This document shows, piece after piece, positions 46,601 through 59,340 of a stretch of 64,000 bases of DNA; positions within the stretch are counted from its first letter, which is position 1; every line of letters starts with the position of its first letter. The translations under genes and the position numbers were made by a program. The notes under the pieces are model-generated. The model did not search any database and was not told where the DNA came from. It saw only the letters and a list, made by a program, of their open reading frames with translations. Source of the stretch: Oreohelix idahoensis (taxonomy: Eukaryota > Mollusca > Gastropoda > Stylommatophora > Oreohelicidae); contig JAMPIV010013759.1 in NCBI GenBank assembly GCA_024509875.1, positions 54,348 to 118,347 of the forward strand, in the 5' to 3' direction.

Positions 46601-47030
46601 GTTAGACACTAACTGTACATAAGACACCAGCTGTACGTTAGACACTAACTGTACATAAGAAACAAGCTGAAAGTTAAACACTAATTGTACATAAGACACC
46701 AGCTGAACGTTAGACACTAACTGAACATAAGACACCAGCTGTACGTCAGACACACTGTACATAAACTGTACATAATGTACATAAGAACCAGCTGAACGTT
46801 AGACACTCACTGTACATAAGACACTAGCTCAACGTTAGACACTAACTGTACATAAGACACCAGCTGTACGTTAGACACTAACTGTACATAAGACACCAGC
46901 TGTACGTTAGACACTAACTGTACATAAGACACCAGCTTTAAGTTAGACACTAACTGTACATAAGACACCCGCTGCACGTTAGACACTAACTGTACATAAG
47001 ACACCAGCTGTACGTTAGACACTAACTGTA
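37621..47030. repeat. 36-bp satellite array, homogeneous part, about 260 units
   Basis: Each unit is two related 18-mers, GTACGTTAGACACTAACT and GTACATAAGACACCAGCT, which agree at 14 of 18 positions. So the monomer was 18 bp and the present unit is a dimer. The main polymorphism is T or A in CTG(T/A)ACGTT. On the minus strand the unit is 12 codons (LVSYVQLVSNVQ) and stays open for up to 1,316 codons (46762-42812), with only about six frame breaks in 9 kb. Blocks of marked variant units recur (about 44.27, 45.06, 46.52 and 46.93 kb), showing segmental amplification. Open frames follow automatically from a 36-bp period without a stop, so coding is not established. Confidence 0.95.
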
Positions 47031-50000
47031 CATAAACATTAACACAGCATAAGGTACGTTACGTAGACACTAACTGTACATAAGACACCAGCTGAACGTT
47101 AGACACTAACTGTACATAAGACACCAGCTGTTAGACACTACTGTTAGGACACTAACTGTACATAACTGTACATAAGACCAGCAGTACGTTAGACACTAAC
47201 TGTTAAGACACACGTTAGAACTAACTGTACATAAGACACCAGCTGTACATAAGACACAGCTGTAACGTTAGACACTAACAGTACATAAGACACCAGCTGA
47301 ACGTTAGACACTAACTGTACATAAGACACAGCTGTACGTTAGACACTAACTGTACATAAGTACATAGACACCAGCTTGTACGTTTTAGACACAAACTGTA
47401 TCATTAAGACCCAGCTGAAACGTTTAGACACTATCTGTATACATAAGACACAGGCTGTACATTAGACACTAACTGTACATAAGACACCAGCTGTACGTCA
47501 GACACTAACTGTACATAAGTCAGAAGACACTAGTTACATAAGAACGTTAAGTTACATAACTTAACTGTACATAAGACACCAGCTGTACGTCATAATGTAA
47601 TAAGACACCCTGTACGTTAGACACTGTACATTAAGACACCAGCTGAAAGTCATTAGGGACACTAAGTACATAAGACACAGCTGAACGCTAGACACTAACT
47701 GTAATATAGACCACCAGACTCTGAATAGACACTAACTGTACATAATGACTCCCGGCTGAACGTTAGACACTAACTGTACATAAGGGACACCAGCTGTACG
47801 GTCAGATACTACATAAACATCAGCTTGCACCAGCTGATAGTTAGACACTACTGTACATAAGACACCAGCTCATACGTTAGACCAACTAAACTGTACATAA
47901 GACACCCGCTGACGTCAGAACCACATAACTGTACATAGGACACCAGCTTAAGTCTAGACACTAACTGTACTTAAGACACCCGCTTATCGTCAGACAATAT
48001 ACTGTACATAACGACACCCAGCTGTACGTCTGACACTAATGTTCATTAAGTCACCTGTGAACGTTACGATACTGAAAACACCAGCTGTAAGTCAAAACAC
48101 TAATCTGTACATAAGGGACACCAGCTGAAACACTAAACTGTACATAAGGACCCCAGCTGATACGTAGAACTAACTGTAATAAGGACACCAGCGGTACGTT
48201 AGCACATAACTGTACATATAGACCACGATGGCCTGTACGTTAGACACTAAACTGTACATAAGGACACCAGCTGTACGTTAGACACTGCTTACATTACACC
48301 AGCTGTACGTGAGGAATAACTGGACACCTAAGCACAAGTACGTCAGACACTTAACTGTACATAAGACACCAGCTGAACGTTATGGACACTAACTGTACAT
48401 AAGGATCACCAGCTGAACGTTCAGACACTAAAACTCGTTAGGGACACTAAATAATAAGACACCAGCTGTACGTTAGATTACGTAACTGTAACAATAAGAC
48501 AACCAGCTGTACGTTAGACAGTACTGTACAATAAACAGCAGCGTACATGGGAACTAAACACCAGTTGACACTACGTTAAATTTAGCAGAACGTTTAGGGG
48601 TCAACTGTATATAAGACCTGTGTTACATGTTGACACTAACAGTCACCAGCTGAACGTTAGGACACTATACTGTACATTAATGACACCTGCCTGGATACGT
48701 TAGACTCACTAACTGTTCATTAGTCACCCAGATGTACGTTAGACACTAACTGTACATAGGTCAAACCAGCTGTACGTTAGACACTAAAACTGTAATAAGA
48801 CATATGATGTTACGTTAGATACACCTAACTTAACTGTACATAAGTACACCAGCTAAAACGTTCAGACACTAACTGTACATATGACACCAGCTGTAGTTTA
48901 GACACTAACTGTACATAAGATACATAGCTGTTCGTTAGACACTACTGTACATAAGATACCAGCTTGAAAGTTAGACACTAAACTGTATCAGAAGACACCA
49001 GCTGTCCGTTAGTCACTAACTGTAACAACAGGACACTGTACGTTTAGACCTAACTGTACATAAGACACAGCTAAACGTTCAGACCACTAACTGTACATAA
49101 GACACCAAGCTAGAACACTATGTACATAGCAGATGTACGTTTGAAAACTGTACATAAGTAAGCTGATCGTTAAACACTAGTACATAAGTACGGCTGAACA
49201 GGACACTAAACTGTACGAATAAGACACCAGCTGTACGTCTCAGACACTTAGAGACACCAGCTGTACGTTGACACTAATCATAGAACCGGAGTTGTGCGTC
49301 AGACAATAATCTGTTACATAGACATACCAAGCTGTTACGTAGACGACTAACTGTACATAAGACAAGCTGATACATTACAATAAATGTTTGACACTACCCG
49401 CTGTAATCAGACAGCTATACTGTACATAAACCACCAGCGTTAGACACTAAACTGTACAAAAGACACCAGCTGATACGTTAGACACTAACTGTACATCAGA
49501 CATACAGCTGAACGGTAGACACTAACTGTACATTAAGACAACCAGCTGTCGTTTAGACACTAACTGTACATAAGACACCAGCTGTATCGTAGACACTATA
49601 CTGTACATAACCTCGCTAGTACGTTAGACACTAAACTGTACATATGTGACACCTAGCTGTACGTTAGACACTACTGTACATAAGAAACCAGCTGAACGTT
49701 ATAAAAAATGTACATAAGGACAACCAGCTACGTTACATACTGTACATAAGAACCAGTCTGATGTTAGACTATCTGTTCAGAAGACCAGTGAACTTACGAC
49801 ATAATCATCAGAGCACAGATGCTGTACGTTCAGCCACTTAACTGTACATTAGACACCAGCTGTACGTTAGGACTCTAACTGTACATAAGACAACAGATGA
49901 ACGTTAGTGCTGCATAAGACACTAGCTGTGTAACTTACATAAGAAAACCAGCTGAACACACACTGCTGAAACAGCGTCGTTAGACACTAACTGTACATAA

Positions 50001-51600
50001 GACACCAAGCTGTGTTACATGTACTTAAGACACTAAACTGTAACTGTCATAAGGAGACCACTGATCGTTAGAACTTTACTTACATAAGATACAGCTGGAC
50101 ACTCTATAACTGTACAATGAAACCAGCTTGAAAGTTAGACACTGTACATAGACAAAGCTGTACGTTTAGACACTAACTGTATACAAAAGACACCAGCTGT
50201 AACGTTAGACACTAAACTGTACATAAGACACCAGCTAAACGTTAGGACACTAAACTGTTTAATAAGACTCAGCCTGTACGGTACAGACACTATACTTTAC
50301 ATAAAAAAAAGACACAAAGCTTGAATCGTTAGACATGTAATGGTACATAAGACACCAGCTAGGAACGTTAGGACACTAACTGTACATAAGGACCCTAGCT
50401 GAACGGTTAGACACTAACTGTACATAAATGACACCAGCTGTTACGTTAGCATATAACTGTAATCCCTGAGGTCACCAGCTCTGTACGGTAGGACACTATA
50501 CTGTACCATAAAAACACCTGCTCTACGTTCTAGACCACTATATGTACATTAGACAACCAGCTGTACGTTAGACAATAACTGTTCATATGGACACCAGCTT
50601 ATGTTTGGACACTAACTGTACATAAGACACCGCGCTGCACGTTAGACACTAACTTGATTATAAGACACAGCAGTACGTACATAAGACAACATGCTGAAAG
50701 TTTTACTTAATTGTATAAGGACACCGGCTTAACATGTAACACTAACTGAATCCATAAGACACCGCTGTACGAAGACAAAACTGTACATAAGGGTACACCA
50801 GCTGAACTGTTAGACACTAACTGTACATAAGACACCAGTTGTTGGCGTGTTCATACTCTAAGCTGGACTCAGCGTTGTCAGATCACTAACTGTACATAAG
50901 ACACCAAGGCTGTACGTTAGACACTAAATGTACAATATGGGACACCGAGCCTGTTGCACGTCATACATAAACTGTACAGTTAAAGGGGACATGCTGTACG
51001 TCAGACACTATCCTGTACATAAGACACAGCTGTCGTTAGACACTTACTGTTGATTAAGACAATAGCTGAAACGTTAGACACTACTGTACATAATAGACAG
51101 CATGCTGTTACGTTAGACCACTAAACTGTGTACAATAAGACACCAGCTGAACGTTTAGACACTAATATTGTACATAAGGGACACCCAGCTGTGTACGTTA
51201 GACACTAACTGTACATAAGACACCAGCTGTACGTTAGACACTAAACTGTACATTAGACACCGCTGTACTGTTTAGTAACGAACTAACGTACATAAGACAC
51301 AGCTGTACGTCAGACCACTAAATGTACATATGAAACCATGCTGTTACGTAAGACACTATCTGTTCCACATTAAAGACACCAGCTGAACATCTAGACACTA
51401 ACTGATAATTAGACACCAGCTGTACGTCAGAGCACCATCTGTGAAACGACCAGAACACCGGGAGCTGTACGACAGGACGACCACTATCTGTGACTCAGAC
51501 ATGACGACCATCTTGTTACGTCAGAACAACCAGCTGTAACGACAGGCACCCAGCTGTACGAGATGGACGCCAGCTTTAACAGTAATACACCAGCTATGAC
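47031..51600. repeat. Same satellite, indel-rich part
   Basis: The same unit is recognisable throughout but nearly every copy has one or more single-base insertions, deletions or substitutions, such as doubled bases and missing bases. No frame survives beyond a few units. The change from the clean array occurs within a few hundred bases (46.75-47.05 kb), and the repeat fades out by about 51.6 kb. Confidence 0.9.
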
Positions 51601-53424
51601 GTTCAGGATACCATTCCTGTGACAAGAAGCCCCCAAGTGTGTAAAGACATTGTGATATTGAGTGGGGCAAGCGCGTGCTAGGCTCTCAATAAAACTGACC
51701 AAGGGCAAGGGCCACGACGGGGAGAATCTTTGCATGTAAATGGTGACCTAAAGATTCAAAGGCTCGCTGACGTAACAAGTACAAACAATATGATATTAAA
51801 GAATTCATGTGAACAACGTGACATCTGGATGTACTAAAGTTTTTCAAGATGATATTTGACGGAAATTTTAACATATTGTAAATAGGTTTGTCAACTATGT
51901 TTCTGTTCTCCAAATTTTTTAATCTGTCGTTGACAAAATTCCATTACAAGCGGTCCTTTGTTTTTAGGCACTAAGTACGCGTGCCTATGGGTGGTAGAAC
52001 TGTTTGCGCAAATAGACAAGGAACACTGACAATCTAATAATATCACATTGAATTTAATATTCTCTTTTTAGAAAGTCATGTGACACAAAGCACGGGCGAG
52101 TTTCCCTCGATGTGCTCCACTAAAATGCCGGACGCCAAGGAAACCAATATTGAAGCGGTTGTGACTTCGTAACGAAAAAACGAAACTTAAACATACCATC
52201 AAACGTGGATGTTCCGTTCTTACATGTGTTAAGGAGAACTGCTAAACATGCAACCCAGCCACTTCTGATAATTTAATAAAAACTTGATACATTCGCAGCA
52301 TAACATACTAGACAAAAGGCCTAAAAAAGGCAATGTCAGCATCAATATTACAAGGTTCTAACATACATGAAACTAGAAATTATATTTAACGCGAGCCCCC
52401 ATACTGATAGTTTGAGAGAGATGATGTGTCGACCCTTTAAACGCGAGAAGTTATAGAAAATAGAATTAACACTTCGATTTTGACTCGATTCGGTCCAACT
52501 TTAAGATCCCACTTTATATATTCGTTGTGGCCGGCCGCCTCCAGCCATATCCTAAGACTGAATTTTGATGCAAGTAGCAATTTTACCAAAGGTTTAGTCA
52601 CCTATCAAGGATAGATAATTTTTCGTCTACCTATAGCAGACACAGCTCTTGTAACCTGAACAAGACACAGTAAACAAATAAAACTAGTGGATAATCGATA
52701 TCTGTCTGACAAACACAGCAATCAGGAAATATTTCTTTTGGTAGTTTAATAGTCATTAGAAACACGACAACGATCAAAATATACTATAAGGAAAAGAACC
52801 AAAGAGAGACATTTAACATTACCATGCATTAGGGAAAATAAGCAGAAAAGTGTTCCCAACGCACGTCCCCAAATGCAGAAAAGAACCATAAAAATAGTAA
52901 CCCAAATGAGGTGAAGGTTAGCAAATCAGTTTACTGAATGAACATGGGAATAGTACTCTAGTTTAGGACTCCATAAAAATAAGACAACACACTTTATAGA
53001 CAAATCGAAAAATGGATAGTTTTTCCCGTCAAACGCAGAAAAGAACTAGACTTCGCGTCACAGGTTGGGGATGGCGCTTACAAACAGGATTGGCCCCGTC
53101 ACGACGTACTACATAGGTTTCTAACACAATTTGAGCGCTTGGTTGGTAGGTCCGTGAATAAATCCCTTTATAACTAGAAATGACCAACTCCATTACAACA
53201 TTATCTACTGTTCCACTTAATATACCTGTTCACTTCCAGTGTCCGCAAGATGGCCAAATTGGCCCGAGTCCATCCCAGAAAGATTGGTTAGAATGGAGGA
53301 TGAACGGGAATTTCGCTAAAATTTATATCTTCGTCGACCTAAAGTTTATTACTTTTAGCTTACTAGTGCGTTCCCAATCTAGCCGTTGAGGTGAGTAAAG
53401 ATAGGGTTTGCAATAGAAATGAGC
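51601..53424. other. Intergenic right of the satellite
   Basis: No recognised gene. One minus frame at 51913-51686 (75 codons, first residues ENRNIVDKPIYNMLKF, non-ATG context upstream) has ordinary amino-acid composition but no family I know. The rest is AT-rich with no structure. Confidence 0.4.
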
Positions 53425-53650
53425 GCCATACGTATCCTATTCTGCTGTCTTCCGCCTGACCTGGTTCCATTCCAAGTCCATCGTACGCTTCCAAGATTGT
53501 CCTAATTGTATTCCTTCCCGCGAGCGGTACTCTTTGACTTCCTGGTGGTTCTGGGATACCTTGTCTCTTTGTTTCCCATGCTTTGACGTGTGATCCGACT
53601 TCTCAGTGCCATACGTGCAGACATGTCCATACCATCTTAGTTGGATTACT
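53425..53650 (-). mobile_element. LINE C-terminal fragment
   Basis: Minus strand: LRWYGHVCTYGTEKSD, then EYRSREGIQLGQSWKRTMDLEWNQVRRKTAE. The Arg-Trp-x-Gly-His-Val start is the typical LINE C-terminal motif also seen in LINE A, C and D. Heavily decayed. Confidence 0.55.
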
Positions 53651-55073
53651 TTTAACTTACTTATATGGGGTCCTGCAGGGGTCTGGGATTTAAGGCCTAG
53701 GTACGGATGAAACGATTGAAATTACAAAATTAGTTAAGACGCTTTGAGAGTTTTACTAGGAGGGTTCACTTTATTAATATATAAAAACGAGCAAAACTGA
53801 CATCCACGTAAATTGTGTAAACATCAGGTTGCTACAAAAAATGTATACGAATAAGTAAGAAGAAAGATTTCAATTTCAAACTGGCCAACCGGTCGATTTA
53901 CAAGCGCTCGATTGTTGCACGAGCGTAGTAATTATAGGGATAGGTAGTACCCTCGCCGCAAGAATTAAAAGCTACTTAGTCATGGGAGTCGTGATAAAAT
54001 AATGAATTCGACAGGCACAGGGTGGAGGGTGAAAAAACAAAACACTCGTGAATAAGGAATATGCGTTCCCAGAGTTAAAAAAAAGAATATGAGGACCTCG
54101 CAAGACATGCTATGGCGATTGCCCGGTTCGTAGACGTAACAGAAACTTTGGTTGTACGGTCGCAGCCAAGAAAATTATAAAATACCAAATAATCCAAGAA
54201 AAAGAAAAAAAGAGAGGAGTTCGCTTGGACGCCGAACTGATCAGTCTGCGAAATAAATACAAGAAACATATAATAATTGATTTTAATTATATTCTTTATA
54301 TTTCAACACAACCGATACGTGTGAACAAGACGGATTTCTTCTCACGCACTGGGGTCCGGTCAGTGGTCTATGGATTCAATTTGAAAGGCCAAAACGGTGT
54401 TTCCATACACGCTTAGCCTACCAGTAATCAGACGCCGTGTGTAGTGCGCTAGAGTTCTGTTACGGGACTGAAAAAAGTATTAGCGGGATGAAGACGCTCC
54501 TCCCCTGTCAGCGCGCCCGTGTCCCTGGATGCAGCCTTACAATGAAAAATAAGTATAATAATCTCGTCCATGGACGCGCTACCTAAACAATGAATCGCCT
54601 GGACATTAAATTAGTTTATTGAAGTGTCGGCATCTTGTTTTTGGGCCTTTTTGTAAAATGATTAAAATAAAAGACCACAATCAACAAATAAGGCTCAACA
54701 AAAGATAACGATGATATTCCTATCTAAGGTCTTTCACTATCAGTTATACGTGTCAATACATGGTTCGGCTGGAGATTAAAAATTTTTTTAAGTAGAAGTT
54801 ACTTGGTTATAAAATCGCGACGTATTTAGTTTTATTTCAACTCGATTTTATATGCGCGAGTAAAATCTAAAGTGAGATAATAAATGATAAAAGCAATGCA
54901 CAGTTCTTTAAAAACATTAGCTACTAATTCCTATACCAGCAAATTCATGAAAGTGTGTAATCTCCATGAAAACTAGTAAAAAAAAACACACACCAGAAAT
55001 ATGTTTTAAAAAAGGGGAGGTCTGCGTCCGTCTAGATACTTTCCGAATGACTGGAACTAGGACTAACATGGTT
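53651..55073. other. Intergenic, nothing supported
   Basis: No gene or repeat recognised on either strand. Short non-homologous frames only. Confidence 0.4.
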
Positions 55074-55079
55074 TTTATT
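55074..55079 (-). promoter_or_regulatory. Candidate AATAAA polyadenylation signal
   Basis: AATAAA on the minus strand, 86-91 bp downstream of the stop codon of the possible exon at 55165-55345. Confidence 0.35.
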
Positions 55080-55164
55080 AATTAAATTCGGTAACTTAGA
55101 TTGAGTTTAATTTCGTGTCTTTCCCCCAATAGGTTAACCGCAGAAATACATAAGCTTAAGCGTA

Positions 55165-55345
55165 TCAAGATAAAGAACATGACGATCTGTCCGATGAGGA
55201 ATTCACGGGAATTGGGTTGAGTGTTTTCGACGGCGTCAAAAAATACTTTAGATCTTCTGGTGTCGGGCTAACGGGTTCGCCTGGTTTTAGAGCTGCCGGC
55301 TTCTCGAAAATCAAAGAGGCCCTATGTTTCCTATCTAGCTTCCCG
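55165..55345 (-). CDS. Possible terminal exon of an unidentified host gene
   Basis: On the minus strand, TTTTGTTTACTCAG (a 3' splice site) is followed by 181 bp that is open to a TGA at 55167-55165. The protein, starting in phase 2, is GKLDRKHRASLIFEKPAALK, then PGEPVSPTPEDLKYFLTPSK and TLNPIPVNSSSDRSSCSLS. Its Pro/Ser/Glu-rich, conserved-looking composition is unlike the transposon pieces around it. An AATAAA lies about 90 bp downstream. A candidate upstream exon (minus, about 56500-56367, NERSPLQMSENSSKSAFFLG then LSIPSDSSITRTEVNIA) ends at AA/gtgtat in matching phase. I cannot name the gene. The plus-strand frame over the same bases looks less natural. Confidence 0.4.
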
Positions 55346-56859
55346 CTGAGTAAACAAAACATTAGAAATTATCTGTGTTTTTGTCCTTCTTCTCCTCCCC
55401 ACTGCTTGCCTGTCCTGAGATACTATAATGAATTGACAAAATGCTCGCGTGAGGGTGACGAGGTAAACACATAGAGCCGTGATTTGCCTTCCTTTTATTA
55501 CTGAAACAGGTCCACGCAGTTTGTAAACATTTCGTTTAGCTCGTATTAGAAGAAAAAGAAAGCGGGATCAAAAATTGGTACGAGTGGCGCAAATAGACAG
55601 TTGGATATTATATATGCCTGTTTAGCCAGCAAATTCAGAATGCAGCTATTAGTTGCAATAAGCCTGTCAGATTATACTGTAGACTCTTTTTCCCCATTAC
55701 ACGTCACAGGTATGTCGTCCATTTGTGAATTCAGATAAATAGAAAACAAATTCTGACCACAAGGGCAGGGAAAGCTAACGATTGAAATTTCTCAACATAA
55801 GTTAAGAATAAAAGCTGAATCCTACGCATTAATCCACAGCTTGTACTTCCGTTAGACTACCATGTAGGATTTACAGTCATCGGAATTATAATGTGTTTCA
55901 AACTGATTTAAAGCGATGTTCACTGCAATTAGATGTGAGCGCCTATACTGGAAATTAGAAAAACGATTTATTGAAATGTTGAGCGAGGTTTGTCATAACA
56001 CTCAACCATGGAGTTGAATCACAGAGTAACCAAAAACCGTTAATAAGACCTTCAACCATACTTTAGGCATGATAATGAACATGTAAGCCAACTAAAATTC
56101 ACGGAAATCGCTGCTGCAGTGAAAAGAAATAACGTTTGTGATTCAAAACTATTTGTTCTTGGCACTAGAGTTGACTATATGTCCATTAAATAGCCTTGGG
56201 ACTTACTTGACCTGGATTAAGGATCCTGAGACTCAATCTAACAAATGGTTTGTGGCACTGTGCACGTTACAAAGCTTTCACACCCAACAAAATTAATCTC
56301 CCGGAATATCTATTGTTTTTTCAAATTTTATGCTGATTAACAACAAATGTATACACTTAGCAATATTTACTTCTGTCCTCGTTATGGAGCTGTCACTTGG
56401 AATAGAGAGACCAAGAAAGAAAGCAGACTTACTGCTATTTTCACTCATTTGTAAAGGTGATCTTTCGTTTTTGCTGGCAACCTCAACATCCAAAGCATTA
56501 GAAATTAGTCACCAAACGTTATGGAAGCACCGAAACGTGGACATAAATAAAAAGCACGGCATTCTAAATGAAATTCTCTGACATGTCAACAATTGAAAAT
56601 GTCCCTTTTCACAATTGATCAACCGTAAAGTTCGCTCGTAATGAATTAATTTACATATCTGAAATATATAATGCTACAACGACTGATAAGCAGAAACATT
56701 AATCACGTGTTTGTCTTGCCTGGTCAAATATTTGTCATCATCATCATAAAAAACTTCAAAATTGAGGTTATTAATAAAGTTGATGAAGTAACATGAAAAG
56801 ACATTGTTTACGCAACCAGAACCAATACGTCCAATGGCCCATCAAAACCCAGCCCCTGC
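55346..56859. other. Intergenic or intronic; holds the candidate upstream exon
   Basis: Apart from the possible exon at about 56367-56500 (minus), no gene is supported. If that link is right, most of this is an intron of the gene ending at 55165. Confidence 0.3.
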
Positions 56860-57135
56860 AGACCAAGTAAAATAGTCCCCAGTTAAGAAGGATTGGCCAT
56901 GTCCCAGAATGGAGAAGATGGCTACCACAACAAGTATTGATAAAACTAAGAGCTAGGGATTCAGACCTCCAAGAAGACCGAGAGTTCTCTGAGAGGATAA
57001 CATTAGAAATCTCTGAAGGACCGGGGACTAGAATGAAACCAGGTCAGGAGAAAGACAGCCGATGGAAAAGTATGGCGCTATCCCTTCAAAACTTCACGGT
57101 AGAAGAGGAACGACAAATAAGTAAAAATGTTTCAG
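56860..57135 (+). mobile_element. LINE C-terminal fragment, decayed
   Basis: Reads RRIGHVPEWRRWLPQQVLIK, then a degenerate tail with DSRWKSMALSLQNF before a stop near 57142. It matches the R-x-x-GHV ... LP-x-QVL pattern of LINE C-termini. Upstream RT is not recognisable. Confidence 0.5.
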
Positions 57136-57599
57136 TTTTCTAAGGAGCATGAGCCTTACATTCACGCCACGCCTTCTTGTCCTGTACCATCCATTTAAGT
57201 CTTTCGGTGCCTTCTATTTATATGTTTGTATCGAATTCCAATCTTCCTTTTATTTCAGATGTCTTTATATTTCTTCTCTTGCTCCAGTAAATTCCACAAC
57301 AAGACTACCACTGAAATGCTAGATATCATATCGTTTTCTTGAAATTTGTAGGTTTATCCAAAACCAGAGAATTTTCCACACTTTTTGTTCTACAGACAAT
57401 TTATTGATTTCTGTCTTCAGTTTCATTAAATAGTTTCAATAGACCAGACACTTTCATGGACATGACATATTTCAGGACGTTTAAATGCAAAAAAAAAAAA
57501 TACGATGTACGTTAGAACAAAAAAGGTTTAAGACACTATGATTAAAAAGTGGTTTTTTTTTTTGTTGTGCGCAGAAAGGAGAAATAAGAATGAAAGAAA

Positions 57600-57649
57600 A
57601 GAGCGAGACACAGAGAAAGATAAGAGAGTGAAAAAGAAAGAGAGAGAGT

Positions 57650-57701
<52 letters not shown>

Positions 57702-57737
57702 AGATAGATGGAGAGAGAGAGAGAGAGAGAGAGAGAA
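57600..57737. repeat. (GA)n-rich microsatellite
   Basis: Interrupted GA tract, purest at about 57648-57698 and 57711-57736. Confidence 0.9.
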
Positions 57738-58619
57738 TATTTCGGATGTCTACATAAAATATTTTTTCATTTCTCGCTGTTTGTGTGTTTTAAGGCTTTC
57801 GTGAAGGAACAAGCAGTTTTCGTATCTTGAGCTCGCTGCTCTGTTTTGGGACCATTGTATGTCTCCCAAAGTTTAGCTGATGATTTCTTTAAAACTCTGT
57901 CGGATGCATCTTCCCTCTCACTGTGTTCATTTTATCACAGTAGTCATGCTCTCTCCAATGAATCCCATGTTTTGAGCCTAGAACTAGAGCACACTAAAAT
58001 TTAGCCGTGCCATGTTTGTGAGATTTACATGAATAGCTGTGAAAAGCGCAGTATGTGGCCGCACACACTTTCTTCTTCCAATGGTCACAGTGGGGAAGTG
58101 AGGATCTTTTTAAAATGTACGTTCATAGCCAGAAATAGAACACCCGCAAAGAATACTGTGGGCGCAGGATTCCCAAATCAATTATGTCCACGGAACGGCG
58201 AAAATGCCTGTGGAAAACCCGAAAGTTTACCCAATTTAGAAAGATACATATTCATTAAACTTGGCATTGACAACAAATGAGCCAACACAAAATCAGCAGT
58301 CCTAGTTTAAGCTACAATGTCCACAGAGTTTATCCAGGATTGGTAAAAACTGATGATTAACAAAAATGTGCAGCTCCCATGTTTTTCGATATAAATTGAG
58401 CACATTTGCAATAAATGTTTAGCAGTTCATTTTACCAGTTGTTTACAACTCATCCCAGAATTATTTATATTTACTTGGTTTGTTTTTTCATGTGGATGGT
58501 ATTTCGTTCTATTTGTTTCATGCGCTTTGTTTAACTTCTGCTTCTCATAGCCTTTTCAGATCTGTTAGGGTTCTAAACACTCGGTGAACGTTTTGTATTC
58601 ATTCGCAGCAACTGGCTCT
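57738..58619. other. Intergenic, nothing convincing
   Basis: An 83-codon frame from ATG 58029 to 58280 matches nothing I know and has no supporting signal. Confidence 0.4.
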
Positions 58620-59340
58620 TAGCTTCAGTGACAGGTGTCATCAACATCTGAATGACGCATCACACCAGTCATTTGACTTCGCTGTTTTTCCTTACCAAGG
58701 GTGAACAAGTGCATTACTTTGAATGGTAGTTTTCCGTAGATGCTCCTAGTTCTCAGTAACAGTATCACACATGCTTTAAATCGATCATGATCAGGGTCTG
58801 ACATCTTTCTGGTGATCAACGAGTTGGTATACCTTCATGTCTGACACGATAGGCATGTCTTTGATTTTTACAGCAATACCAATGAGTGATCTTGTATCAC
58901 ATTGTCTTGCAACAATGGAATGAGCGCGTGGAGAGCACAGACTGAGAAGTGGCATTCTGAGGAGGATCACATCCAGTTGGTGCCAGTGCTTGGGTCGTTG
59001 GCGTCTCTATGAACACCTTATTATGCTGGGGTTTGTCTGAAAGTAGGGTTGGTCACGCAGAGGTCATGAAGGACACCACAAACTCTAAGAGCAGTAGTCC
59101 ATTTTCATTACTCTTGCCAATACCAAAGTTGCCCAGACATGAAGGCAATGAAACACTATCGACGTCTACTCTAGCGCTGTAAGCCTAAGTGTGCTTTTGA
59201 TTATTGCTGTTAGATTCTCGTAGAACTCATCTTTAGCTTCTGAGGCAGAGTACAGAGTAGGAGCATACACACTGACAAGTTTCTACTTGGTATCTCTAGT
59301 TATCTTACTACATATGCTTTAAGTTTTGACTTACAGTTTC
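58620..59340 (-). mobile_element. Decayed LINE endonuclease region
   Basis: On the minus strand from about 59320: KLVSVYAPTLYSASEAKDEF (the EEP 'YAPT' strand with D-E-F following) and ENLTAIIKS. Further on come scattered matches to the later EEP blocks, including a Leu-Arg-Asp-Gln-Pro step and HWHQLD, then FGKLPFKV. No continuous frame. The 'VSVYAPT' block is the main support. Confidence 0.55.

Noticed and set aside
42812..46762. A 1,316-codon minus-strand gene in the satellite
   Set aside because: The frame follows from a stop-free 36-bp unit. There is no promoter, signal peptide, non-repeat domain or splice signal, so I list it as a repeat and raise the coding option only as a finding.
37621..51600. 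CRISPR array
   Set aside because: The 36-bp period is in the range of a CRISPR repeat, but units abut with no unique spacers and the setting is a eukaryotic transposon-rich genome.
57738..58280. An 83-codon gene at 58029
   Set aside because: No family, no splice or polyadenylation context, and unremarkable composition.
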